A DNA stretch of 16,487 bases from JANYGM01 sp043764015 (GCA_043764015.1 JAYUKY010000038.1:1-16487), one strand, 5' to 3'. Counted from the first letter of the stretch, positions 1 through 6,616 are shown. A program made the numbers and translations. Notes: generated from the letters alone by a model not told the origin.

Positions 1-428
1 ATTAAATTCCAAGCGTATTTTGATACTTTTCATTAGTCAAAAATTATAATACAAAGATACAAAAAGCATTATTCTAATACAAATAAAATAAAAACATTCA
101 TAAAATATATACAAAATGCGCTAAAATCAAATGAAACATTTACATTTATGTAGATATGTAGAGGATTTTTGTAGCTAATTGTAGCCCCCTTAAAATTATG
201 CTTTTTACTGTTCAAAGATTTTTTCAAGTATTGTCAGAAATAGTTCCTAATTACAAAGAATACCTAAATCCTCCTTGCGACCCTTCCCTTTTTGCACAAC
301 AGCAAACTATCATCAGTAAATGATTTGATAAGTCAGTAATTCCTTGTTTTTAGCTATTTTTACTTCAACCGTTGTAAGTGATATAAAAATAATTAACTTA
401 CGGCTTTTAAATATCTAAATCCAATTTT
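1..428. other. AT-rich leader region with no confident gene
   Basis: This stretch precedes the lipoprotein gene. I see no RNA gene, and the only open frame of note is a 41-codon ORF at 198-323, listed separately. A short inverted repeat, GTAAGT at 374-379 and ACTTAC at 396-401, lies 27-54 bases before the lipoprotein start and could be a regulatory site, but it is weak. No good TAnnTTTG promoter box was found directly in front of the gene. Confidence 0.5.
198..323 (+). pseudogene. Possible N-terminal fragment of a small protein (SMI1/KNR4-like?)
   Basis: A 41-codon ATG frame that stops at TGA. The peptide reads like real protein, not random sequence: an amphipathic start (FFQVLSEIV) followed by NYKEYLNPPCDPSLF. 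The LNPP piece after a helix recalls the N-terminus of SMI1/KNR4 (SUKH) immunity-type domains, but only about 15 residues support that and the rest of a SUKH fold is absent. No continuation was found in the other plus-strand frames before 428. It is either a decayed gene front or chance. No promoter or ribosome binding site is evident. Confidence 0.2.
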
Positions 429-965
429 ATGTACAAATTATCTTTAAAAAGTATTGCAGTAGCATTTTTTGCTATGTGTTTGGTAACATCTTGCCAAAAA
501 AGTGTCAAAGGAAAATGGACTGATGCCGACAAAGCTGCCTTTTCAAAAGAATTTAGTGCAGAAATAGAGAAAATGGTCAAAATAGATGCCAATCTCAAAA
601 TGTTTAATGTGGGTGCTGCTGACATTAAAGCTATGTCTGATTGTAGTTTAGCTAAAATAGAAGCGGCTTACACCCCTGATGAAGCAGGAAAAGCTACCAA
701 AGAAATTGAAAAATTTGGTGAAGAATGTGCTACAAACACGTTGCTTGGCAAAAAAGGTGCTTGGTCAGCAAAATTCAAAGCAATGATGAAAGTAGAAATG
801 AACAAAGGTAAAGAAGAAGGCATTACGGCAGAACAACAAAGCAAATTAGTAGAGTGTATTATCTCAAAAGCTGAAACAGCGTTTGAGCCTAGTGAATTGG
901 GTAATTCTGGTGCTGCAATGGGAGAGATTGGCAAAAATTGTGGAGAGGAAATAATGGCGAAATAA
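429..965 (+). CDS. Small lipoprotein with an internal duplication, function unknown
   Basis: The 178-residue product starts with a lipoprotein signal peptide: Lys at 3 and 7, a hydrophobic core at 9-18, and the lipobox LVTSC ending in Cys22. It is therefore expected to be lipid-anchored after cleavage. I do not recognise the family. The mature part is two copies of one module. Cys72 and Cys100 in the first copy match Cys143 and Cys171 in the second; both pairs are exactly 28 residues apart and the copies are offset by 71 residues. The modules share a pattern of Cys, Glu-Ala-Ala/Thr, Tyr/Phe, Pro, Asp/Ser-Glu, then Glu-Ile and Cys. Each is Lys/Glu-rich and probably helical, with a likely disulfide per module. 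It converges on atpE across a shared terminator. Promoter not identified. Confidence is high that it is a gene and a lipoprotein; no function is claimed. Confidence 0.85.
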   Translation: MYKLSLKSIAVAFFAMCLVTSCQKSVKGKWTDADKAAFSKEFSAEIEKMVKIDANLKMFNVGAADIKAMSDCSLAKIEAAYTPDEAGKATKEIEKFGEECATNTLLGKKGAWSAKFKAMMKVEMNKGKEEGITAEQQSKLVECIISKAETAFEPSELGNSGAAMGEIGKNCGEEIMAK

Positions 966-986
966 TTTATCTTTTGTGTTCTAACT

Positions 987-1029
987 AAAAAACCTTATTT
1001 GTAGCCCACCGCTACAAATAAGGTTTTTT
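987..1029. terminator. Bidirectional hairpin terminator between lipoprotein gene and atpE
   Basis: A perfect 18-bp stem: 987-1004 (AAAAAACCTTATTTGTAG) pairs with 1012-1029 around a 7-nt loop, CCCACCG. The arms start with A6 and end with T6, so it can act as an intrinsic terminator for both the plus-strand lipoprotein gene ending at 965 and the minus-strand atpE ending at 1057. Confidence 0.85.
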
Positions 1030-1056
1030 AATCTGATAATAAAAAATCTTTAAGGC

Positions 1057-1305
1057 TTATTTAAGAGCCATCAAAAGACCAATTACAATACCAAATAGAG
1101 CTGCTCCTTCAATAAGAGCTGCTGCAAGAATCATTACACTTTGAATTTTTGGTGTAGCTTCTGGCTGACGTGCAATAGCGTCCATAGCTTGACCGCCAAT
1201 GCGACCAATACCAACACCAGCACCCAAAACAGCAAGACCTGCTGCAAGACCAGCACCAATTGGTGCAAAAGACTCAAGTAATAAAGCAAAAATTTGTGCG
1301 AACAT
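1057..1305 (-). CDS. atpE: F-type ATP synthase F0 subunit c
   Basis: This 82-residue proteolipid forms the rotating c ring of F0F1 ATP synthase in the inner membrane. It is a hairpin of two membrane helices (about 10-40 and 55-80) joined by the polar loop ARQPE at 45-49. The first helix carries the Gly-rich packing motif GAGVGIG. The ion-binding carboxylate is Glu66 in ALIEGAALFG. Sodium-type rings (Ilyobacter, Propionigenium) have a Gln in helix 1 and a Ser/Thr after the Glu; here those positions are Ile33 and Gly67, so proton coupling is inferred. It lies 62 bases after atpB and is the last gene before the terminator at 987-1029, so atpF/H/A/G do not follow as they do in most operons. Confidence 0.96.
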   Translation of the reverse strand: MFAQIFALLLESFAPIGAGLAAGLAVLGAGVGIGRIGGQAMDAIARQPEATPKIQSVMILAAALIEGAALFGIVIGLLMALK

Positions 1306-1367
1306 TTTGATAAAAATTATATATGATTAAATTAAAAAAACTCAAATTAAATTCCCCTTTGGGACTT

Positions 1368-2456
1368 TTAGTGTGCTGCACTATGTTTTTCGTCCTCGTG
1401 GTGATGTTCTTCCACAGCACTACCAAAGTAAAGAGCCGTTAGCAACGTAAATACATACGCTTGTAAGAGTGCTACAAATATCTCCAAACAGTTCATAGCA
1501 ACTACCAAAGGTACAACCGCTGCGCCGACAATAGCATTTTTGAAGATAAAAATCAAACAAATAAAGCTCAAAATAACAATATGTCCTGCCGTAATATTGG
1601 CAAATAAACGTATCATCAATGAGAACGGCTTTGTGAAAATACCTAAAAGCTCAACTGGTGTAAGTATCAATAAAATAGGTTTTGGAACGCCTGGCATAGC
1701 TAAAATATGACTCCAATAGTTTTTATTTGAAGTGACAAGTGTAATAATCAAAGTCAAGACAGAAAGTACCATTGTAACAGCAATATTCCCTGATACGTTA
1801 GCTCCGCCTGGCATCAAACCAAGCATATTATTGAACCAGATAAAGAAAAATAATGTTAGCAAATAGGGCATATAACGCTCGTATTTAGGTCCAATATTCT
1901 TTTTTGCTATTTCATCACGTACAAAAACGACAATTGGCTCAAAAAATGACTGCATTCCTTTTGGAGCTTGTCCTTGGTTTTTCTTGTATGCACCAGCTAC
2001 AGATGTAAAAACAAAAATCAACAAAACAATACTTAAAAACAAAGATGCAACATTTTTGGTAATAGAAATATCATAAATTTTCTTTCCCGAAGTTTCTTTA
2101 ATATGGTCGTGGCTATCTAGTTTATAGATATTTGCACCTTTGGTTACGCTTTTCTCCCCGTGATGAAATTCACTTGACATAAAAACGTCTAAACCATTGT
2201 CAGAATACAAAATAACAGGCAAAGGAAGTGTCACGTGTGTATGCCCAACCGTGAAAAAGTGCCATTCGTGGGAGTCACCTACGTGATGCAGGATAATATC
2301 CCCAATATTCTCTTCTTTTTTCGTTTCTTCTACTTTCACTTCTTCAGGTTTTTTATCTTGCGCATTTGCTAAATTGAAAGCAAAAAACACAGTAAAAAAC
2401 GCTAGAAAAAAGGTTTTTGAGAATTTTTGACTAAGTTTGTTGGTGTTGAATTTCAT
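1368..2456 (-). CDS. atpB: F-type ATP synthase F0 subunit a
   Basis: Subunit a provides the proton half-channels next to the c ring. The 362-residue protein is longer than E. coli AtpB (271) because it has a signal-like hydrophobic N-terminus (about 13-32, ending NANAQ-like) and a His-rich segment (His57, 58, 63, 66, 72, 74, 98, 99, 116, 118) before the first core helix. This extension is typical of Bacteroidota subunit a. Core helices follow from about 134. The essential arginine is Arg283 in MIRLFANITAGH; Glu325 and Gln332 lie in the last-helix motif NCLEIFVALLQAYVF. The C-terminus is also His-rich (HHH at 351-353, His358, His362). The gene sits between an AtpI-like gene and atpE and is surely co-transcribed with them. 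Confidence 0.96.
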   Translation of the reverse strand: MKFNTNKLSQKFSKTFFLAFFTVFFAFNLANAQDKKPEEVKVEETKKEENIGDIILHHVGDSHEWHFFTVGHTHVTLPLPVILYSDNGLDVFMSSEFHHGEKSVTKGANIYKLDSHDHIKETSGKKIYDISITKNVASLFLSIVLLIFVFTSVAGAYKKNQGQAPKGMQSFFEPIVVFVRDEIAKKNIGPKYERYMPYLLTLFFFIWFNNMLGLMPGGANVSGNIAVTMVLSVLTLIITLVTSNKNYWSHILAMPGVPKPILLILTPVELLGIFTKPFSLMIRLFANITAGHIVILSFICLIFIFKNAIVGAAVVPLVVAMNCLEIFVALLQAYVFTLLTALYFGSAVEEHHHEDEKHSAAH

Positions 2457-2514
2457 TTTTTATATAGATAAGAAAGAAACAGGATAAAGTATTTATTTAA
2501 TTATCAAGCACTTG

Positions 2515-2547
2515 ATATTCGTAATTGATAATTCGTAATTCGTAATT
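2515..2547. repeat. AATTACG-type heptamer repeat between atpB and the AtpI-like gene
   Basis: Within the 102-base gap there are three iterations of TTCGTAATT-like units (read on the minus strand as AATTACG heptamers), two directly adjacent and one separated by TGATAA. It resembles the AATTGTG heptamer arrays in the fabF region of this window, so it is probably the same class of simple intergenic repeat. A regulatory role is not evident. Confidence 0.6.
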
Positions 2548-2558
2548 GAAAAAAAGCG

Positions 2559-2954
2559 TTATTTTGAATTTTGGCGCAAGTTAGTAAGTAATGATTTAAT
2601 TTCAAAGGAAATGTAACAAAAATATAATCCAAAGAAAGTGAGTATAAACAGTAATTGTTTCTCAACTCCTTGATAAACAACGTAAAAAATAGCCGCAATA
2701 CACAATAACATTCTTATAATCATAGCAGAAAAATAATAATTTTGGAAGTATTCCGTATCATTTTTCAGTCCAAATGAAGTCAAAAATGTTGTAAAAAGGC
2801 TTTGTGCCGCAAAAAACGCCAACAAATACCATTTATAAGGGTGCAAAATGGGCAAATAATCTGTATAATTTGGCACAAGATAATCATCAGCCGCCAAAAT
2901 GCCCGCTAAAAATAGCGTTAGGAATATTATTTTTAGTATATCGTTGAATTTCAA
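2559..2954 (-). CDS. Four-helix membrane protein, AtpI-like by position
   Basis: The 131-residue protein has four predicted membrane helices (about 8-21, 42-60, 74-94 and 99-117), short polar loops and a basic C-terminus. No motif identifies it firmly. AtpI (UncI), the c-ring assembly helper, is also a four-helix protein of about 125 residues encoded just before atpB, and this gene has that place: it is directly upstream of atpB, same strand, 102 bases apart. The role in F0 assembly is therefore inferred from size, topology and position, not from sequence identity. It appears to be the first gene of the cluster, because the upstream gene is divergent. Confidence 0.6.
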   Translation of the reverse strand: MKFNDILKIIFLTLFLAGILAADDYLVPNYTDYLPILHPYKWYLLAFFAAQSLFTTFLTSFGLKNDTEYFQNYYFSAMIIRMLLCIAAIFYVVYQGVEKQLLFILTFFGLYFCYISFEIKSLLTNLRQNSK

Positions 2955-3008
2955 TGACTTATGATAAACTTATGTAATTTGGTATTTTAACTTGCAGATT
3001 TCAGTCCG

Positions 3009-3016
3009 CAAAATTA
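3009..3016 (-). promoter_or_regulatory. Candidate -7 box for the AtpI-like/atpB/atpE cluster
   Basis: The minus strand reads TAATTTTG, matching the Bacteroidota -7 consensus TAnnTTTG, and lies 54 bases before the start codon of the first gene. No TTG was found at the right -33 distance, so support rests on the -7 box and position only. Confidence 0.35.
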
Positions 3017-3137
3017 GAAAAAAAAATGATAAAATGATAAGAATAAAAGAAAATAATTGATTTTAAGTAATTATGAATATTAAATTATGAATTTTTAATG
3101 AGTACAAAATATTGATAATCAATTTGTTATATATTTT

Positions 3138-3165
3138 TATATAATATTTTATAAAATATTATATA
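3138..3165. promoter_or_regulatory. 28-bp perfect A/T palindrome upstream of the repeat-protein gene
   Basis: Positions 3138-3165 are a perfect palindrome made only of A and T, centred on TTTATAAA. Its right edge is 18 bases before the -7 box at 3184, so it covers the -33 region. It could be an operator for a dimeric regulator or a cruciform-prone AT tract. In very AT-rich DNA some palindromes arise by chance, but 28 bp without a mismatch is long. Confidence 0.45.
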
Positions 3166-3183
3166 TTTTTTTATTCAAAATAG

Positions 3184-3191
3184 TATATTTG
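3184..3191 (+). promoter_or_regulatory. -7 box for the repeat-protein gene
   Basis: TATATTTG matches the Bacteroidota consensus TAnnTTTG and lies 42 bases before the ATG at 3234. The -33 element is poor: the region holds an AT-only palindrome and no TTG. The downstream potassium channel gene follows after 39 bases and probably shares this promoter. Confidence 0.5.
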
Positions 3192-3233
3192 TGTTACATC
3201 TTTATTAAGCATTTCTTTTATTAAACATTTCTT

Positions 3234-4997
3234 ATGTCAGACATCATTTTCAATCTTCAAAACGAGGTAATTGACCTTAAAAACAAAAACAAAGCGGATT
3301 TCAAATCCCTTGCCAAAGACAATAAACTTTTTGAAAAATTTATCTTAGAAAATGCTGATTTTTTGGATTGGAATATTGTATCTGAAAATCAAGCACTTAC
3401 GCCAGAAATAATGGTAACTTGTGCCAAAAAAATCAAATGGGCGAAAATCCCTGCAAATCCTCACATAGGCGCAGATGCCCTGCTCGTGAGCAAGTACAAG
3501 GGTAACGCAAACAAATTGTACGACAAAGAAAAGCTTTCTGACGACTTCCTACGTACTCATAAGGCAATTTTTGACTGGAAAGAGATGAACACCTCCAAAC
3601 TTTCTAATGATTTGTTGGACGAAATGGCAGATAAAATCAACTGGGAAGGCGTTTTTTATTGCGACAGAAAAGATGAGGCTTTTGTGCGCAAAAATTTGTT
3701 TAGACTTGATGCGCTTCTGGGAAATGATTATAAGTATTACTATCTCACGAAATCTCAAACCGTTTCCGAACAATTTTTAAGAGATTTTGAAAGCAAAATT
3801 CGCTTTGATGTGGTTGCAGCAGGGAAAAATCATACGCTTTCTGATGCGTTTGTGGAGGATTTTAAATATGCCTTAAATCCAAAAGATGTGATTAAAACGC
3901 AATCAAAGAATTTGAGTAAGGCGTATCTTGCTGATTATAAGAAATTTGATATTGAAGCGGCTTATCAAAATGCGACAGAAGAATGGATAAAAAGTCAGCC
4001 TGCGCACCGCCTAAACTGGGGACTTATTTCTAAGTTTACACCACTTTCTGAAGATTTTATTTTTGATTTTTTTGAAAAATTAGACTTGAATAATCTGCTT
4101 AGAAAATATGAGTTTTCTGAAGATTTCACACGCAAAATTTCTAAACACCTCTCTGAATACGACTGGAAAAACCTTTTTACCTCGCAAAGCTATTCTGAAG
4201 CGTTTTTGGAAGAAAATATTAAAAAAGTGAAACTAGATGATATTTCTTATGGCAAAACAATTCCAAATTTGTCGGAAGATTTTATCAGAAAATACCAATC
4301 AAAATGGTATTGGAAAGGAATTGGGCAGTCAAAACGCTTTTCAGAAAATTTTTTAAGAGAATTTGCAGACCGTTGGGATTGGGATTGGAACATTGGAAAT
4401 TGTCAACGTGTTTCTGAAAGTTTTTTGAGAGAATTTAAGCATAAATTTGGTGAATGGGGTTGGCGCAGAATATCTGAAAATCAAATACTCACAGAAGATT
4501 TTATGCGAGAATTTGCTGATAAATTGCATTTTGGCGAACTTGCAGAACATCAAGTGCTTTCGGAAAAATTTATTAGAGATTTTAAGGACAATTTTGATTG
4601 GAGCGTTATTGCTATTTATCAAAACATTTCTGAGGAAATGAAGAAGGAATTTGCTGATAAAATTGGTGATATTAGCAAAGGAAATGACTCTGAATTGATG
4701 TTGCGCTACAATCAAATAGCTTGGCGCATTTTTGAAGGCAAAAAAGACGACAAAGCAAAGCTAGAACAAGGTTTGGAGTGGATAGAAAAATCTCTTGCGC
4801 ATAGGTCAAAAACTGACTGCAAAGATATTGCACACTATTCAGATGATACAAAAGTACGCCTTTTGCTTGCGTTAAACCGCCAAGAAGAAGCCTATCCTAT
4901 TGTAAAATGGGCTTTGGGAAAAGACAAAAATTTCAAGGATTTTCAAGATTTCAAATCTGATAAAAATTATTTGGAATGGCTGAAAAAATATAAATAA
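3234..4997 (+). CDS. Large repeat protein (about 15 SEDF-type repeats) with a helical C-terminal tail
   Basis: The 587-residue protein has no signal peptide or membrane helix, so it is probably cytoplasmic. Most of it is a degenerate repeat of about 22-29 residues with the sense L-S-E-D/x-F-I/L-R-x-F-x-D/x-K-x-x-W-x-x-I-x-x-x-Q. Units begin near residues 55, 101, 123, 177, 202, 227, 247, 271, 294, 320, 346, 369, 393, 419, 443 and 465, most regular from 271 to 476. Repeats of this style, alternating SEEF helices with a DWxxIS turn, are familiar to me from phage and giant-virus proteins of unknown role and suggest an extended helical solenoid for binding. Residues about 488-587 lack the repeat and look like TPR-type helices (YNQIAWRIF, LLLALNRQEEAYPIV). 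It precedes the Kir channel gene by 39 bases. Function unknown. Confidence 0.85.
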   Translation: MSDIIFNLQNEVIDLKNKNKADFKSLAKDNKLFEKFILENADFLDWNIVSENQALTPEIMVTCAKKIKWAKIPANPHIGADALLVSKYKGNANKLYDKEKLSDDFLRTHKAIFDWKEMNTSKLSNDLLDEMADKINWEGVFYCDRKDEAFVRKNLFRLDALLGNDYKYYYLTKSQTVSEQFLRDFESKIRFDVVAAGKNHTLSDAFVEDFKYALNPKDVIKTQSKNLSKAYLADYKKFDIEAAYQNATEEWIKSQPAHRLNWGLISKFTPLSEDFIFDFFEKLDLNNLLRKYEFSEDFTRKISKHLSEYDWKNLFTSQSYSEAFLEENIKKVKLDDISYGKTIPNLSEDFIRKYQSKWYWKGIGQSKRFSENFLREFADRWDWDWNIGNCQRVSESFLREFKHKFGEWGWRRISENQILTEDFMREFADKLHFGELAEHQVLSEKFIRDFKDNFDWSVIAIYQNISEEMKKEFADKIGDISKGNDSELMLRYNQIAWRIFEGKKDDKAKLEQGLEWIEKSLAHRSKTDCKDIAHYSDDTKVRLLLALNRQEEAYPIVKWALGKDKNFKDFQDFKSDKNYLEWLKKYK

Positions 4998-5036
4998 AAA
5001 ATAAGCCTAGTCGTTAAACAATAATTATTTTACAAA

Positions 5037-5972
5037 ATGGCATTAGAAACAACACAAGACCCTGGTTTTGGGGAAAAAATCATTCAGCGCAACCAAGAAA
5101 ATATGGTAAATGCATTGGGTGGCTATAATGTCGTGATTTTGGGAGCAAAATTCAGTAGTAAAGATATTTATATGCACCTGACTAAAATGTCGTGGGTAGC
5201 GTTTTTGGCACTTGCAACCATTTCTTTTTTGTTTATCAATCTTATTTATGCTATTGTTTACTGTTTTATAGGAGAAGAAGCCATTGTTGGTAATACCAAA
5301 GATAATTTTTTTGATACTTTTTGGCACGCTTATTTCTTTAGTACACAGACTTTTACAACCGTTGGTTATGGTGTGCTTGCCCCTCACGGGTTTTTGGCAC
5401 ATCTGATTGCTGCATTGGAAGCTTTTACGGGGCTTTTGTGGTTTGCACTCATTACAGGGCTTTTGTATGGGCGTTTTTCACAACCTACCACACGCATTAC
5501 ATTCAGCAAAAACATCATTATTACACCATATAGAGGCATTACATCATTGCAGTTGCGTATTGTAAACCAGCGCAAAAGTGCTATGACAGAAGTTTTTGCA
5601 GACCTTATTTTATCTATCAACGAGGTGAAAGAAGATGGCACATTTCATAGAAATTATTATAATCTTGCGTTGGAGCGAAATTACGTACTTTTCTTCCCAC
5701 TTCCTTGGACAATAGTTCACCCAATAGACGAAAATAGTCCATTTTTTGGAAAAACAGAAGAAGAGATAAAAGCTACCAAAATGGAGCTTTTTGTGTTCAT
5801 AAAAGGCTACGACGACACTTTTAAACAAACTGTACCTACTACGTACTCTTATCTAACGAAAGATTTGGTTTGGGGCGCACGTTTTGCACGCATTTTTCAC
5901 ATTAATAATGAAGGTAAAACTATTTTAGAAGTCAATAGAAATGATGATATAGAGCTTGTGGGGGATTTTTAA
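5037..5972 (+). CDS. Inward-rectifier-type potassium channel (KirBac family)
   Basis: The 311-residue protein has the complete KirBac layout. An amphipathic slide helix lies at about 40-50 (KDIYMHLTKMSW), TM1 at 52-76, the pore helix at 93-105 (FDTFWHAYFFSTQTF), the potassium selectivity filter TTVGYG at 107-112, and TM2 at 119-144. The cytoplasmic beta-rich gating domain runs from 150 to the end, with the family piece PTTRITFSKNIIITPYRG and LQLRIVNQRKS. It forms tetramers in the inner membrane and passes K+. The start ATG is 39 bases after the repeat-protein gene and no promoter separates them, so the two are likely co-transcribed; whether the repeat protein acts on the channel is unknown. 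A weak terminator follows at 5982. Confidence 0.93.
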   Translation: MALETTQDPGFGEKIIQRNQENMVNALGGYNVVILGAKFSSKDIYMHLTKMSWVAFLALATISFLFINLIYAIVYCFIGEEAIVGNTKDNFFDTFWHAYFFSTQTFTTVGYGVLAPHGFLAHLIAALEAFTGLLWFALITGLLYGRFSQPTTRITFSKNIIITPYRGITSLQLRIVNQRKSAMTEVFADLILSINEVKEDGTFHRNYYNLALERNYVLFFPLPWTIVHPIDENSPFFGKTEEEIKATKMELFVFIKGYDDTFKQTVPTTYSYLTKDLVWGARFARIFHINNEGKTILEVNRNDDIELVGDF

Positions 5973-5981
5973 GTAATAATA

Positions 5982-6014
5982 AAAAAGCCATCTAAATAAT
6001 TTGAAGAGCTTTTT
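5982..6014 (+). terminator. Possible weak terminator after the Kir channel gene
   Basis: AAAAAGC at 5982-5988 pairs with GCTTTTT at 6008-6014, giving a 7-bp stem with a 19-nt loop and a T run on the 3' side, ten bases after the stop codon. The large loop makes it a modest candidate. Confidence 0.35.
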
Positions 6015-6029
6015 GGGTTATTGTGATTG

Positions 6030-6147
6030 CCTGTGGTGTCAGAAGTTTCCTTCTGACACCAAACCACGACAAACAACGTATTCAGACACTTGTGCGAACT
6101 TGCTAGGGTGGTTTTTGGTGGCAGGTAGAAAAACCTGACACCACGGG
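6030..6147. repeat. Hairpin-ended repeat element, copy A
   Basis: A 118-bp element bounded by 13-bp inverted repeats, CCTGTGGTGTCAG at 6030-6042 and CTGACACCACGGG at 6135-6147 (12 of 13 complementary). The left end folds into a perfect 11-bp hairpin (6035-6045 with 6050-6060, loop TTTC). The right end folds into an imperfect one (6117-6125 with 6134-6142, one mismatch). The core contains ACAAACAACGTATT (6069-6082) and TTGTGCG (6090-6096), which recur with one change and near-equal spacing in copy B at 16137-16163. Two inverted hairpins around a spacer is the layout of BIME/REP elements moved by Y1-type transposases, but no such gene is in view and no target duplication was seen. Confidence 0.7.
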
Positions 6148-6152
6148 AAATA

Positions 6153-6344
6153 ATGACTTTGCAAAATTTTTCTCAAATAGAATTGCTCATTTCACCTAAT
6201 TGGGTACATAGAGTTCATAAATCTTACATGGTAAATATAAGTAAAATTGATGCTATTGAACGCAATAATATCAAAATGGGAACACACATTATTCCTATCT
6301 CTGAAACTTACAAAACAGCTTTTTTTCAATTACTTCATTTGTAG
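6153..6344 (+). pseudogene. Truncated LytTR DNA-binding domain (response regulator remnant)
   Basis: The 63-residue frame encodes the C-terminal half of a LytTR domain. The family hallmark FxRVHKSYxVN is seen as VHRVHKSYMVN, followed by ISKIDAIERNNIKMG, then the ending IPISETYKTAFF, at the usual spacing. A full LytTR response regulator has about 230-250 residues with a receiver domain; here the receiver and the first strands of LytTR are missing, and the sequence just upstream (6030-6147) is repeat element A. It ends in a proper stop at 6344. The piece is too short to form the complete ten-stranded DNA-binding fold, so I read it as a gene remnant, although an ATG is present at 6153. Confidence 0.75.
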
Positions 6345-6514
6345 TTGCAGGCAATGAATCCCATTTTACAGATAAATAAACCCATTTTGCATAATAGATT
6401 TTTATCTCAAAACTCATTTTTGCATATTTGTTTCAATATTTATTCCTATTTTTGAAACTAACCCAATTTAGCAAAATGTTCAATAACTTTTTTTCCAAAA
6501 TGACGCTCATCTTC

Positions 6515-6558
6515 ATTGAGTAATAAAAATACTTTTATTGAGTAATAAAAATACTTTT
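6515..6558. repeat. Tandem 22-bp repeat, each unit near-palindromic
   Basis: Two exact copies of a 22-bp unit (6515-6536 and 6537-6558) that starts ATTGAGTAATAAAA and ends TACTTTT. Together with the next bases, each copy contains AATAAAA and TTTTATT arms around a 4-nt centre. A spacing of 22 bp is two helical turns, so a dimeric regulator could sit twice on one face. It may equally be a simple duplication. It lies 95-138 bases before the serine hydrolase start. Confidence 0.6.
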
Positions 6559-6601
6559 ATTACGTTTAACTGTGATAGTACGTAGTTGTGTATATTAACG
6601 A

Positions 6602-6616
6602 GTTGGTGGCAATTTT
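6602..6616. other. Left boundary box of a cassette-like unit
   Basis: GTTGGTGGCAATTTT is complementary at 13 of 15 positions to AAAACTGCCACTAAC at 8051-8065, directly after the serine hydrolase gene. In integron cassettes the 5' end (G/TTRRRY) and the start of the 3' attC site (RYYYAAC) of the same cassette are complementary in this way. The box departs from the GTTRRRY consensus at its sixth base (GTTGGTG), so the assignment is tentative. Confidence 0.4.

Noticed and set aside
2504..2698. Minus-strand 64-codon frame overlapping the AtpI-like gene end
   Set aside because: It overlaps the better supported membrane-protein gene in another frame, and its end is translated heptamer repeat (ITNYQLRI-type peptide).
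6153..6344. Treating the LytTR frame as an intact small regulator
   Set aside because: It lacks the first part of the LytTR fold as well as the receiver domain, and begins immediately after a repeat element.
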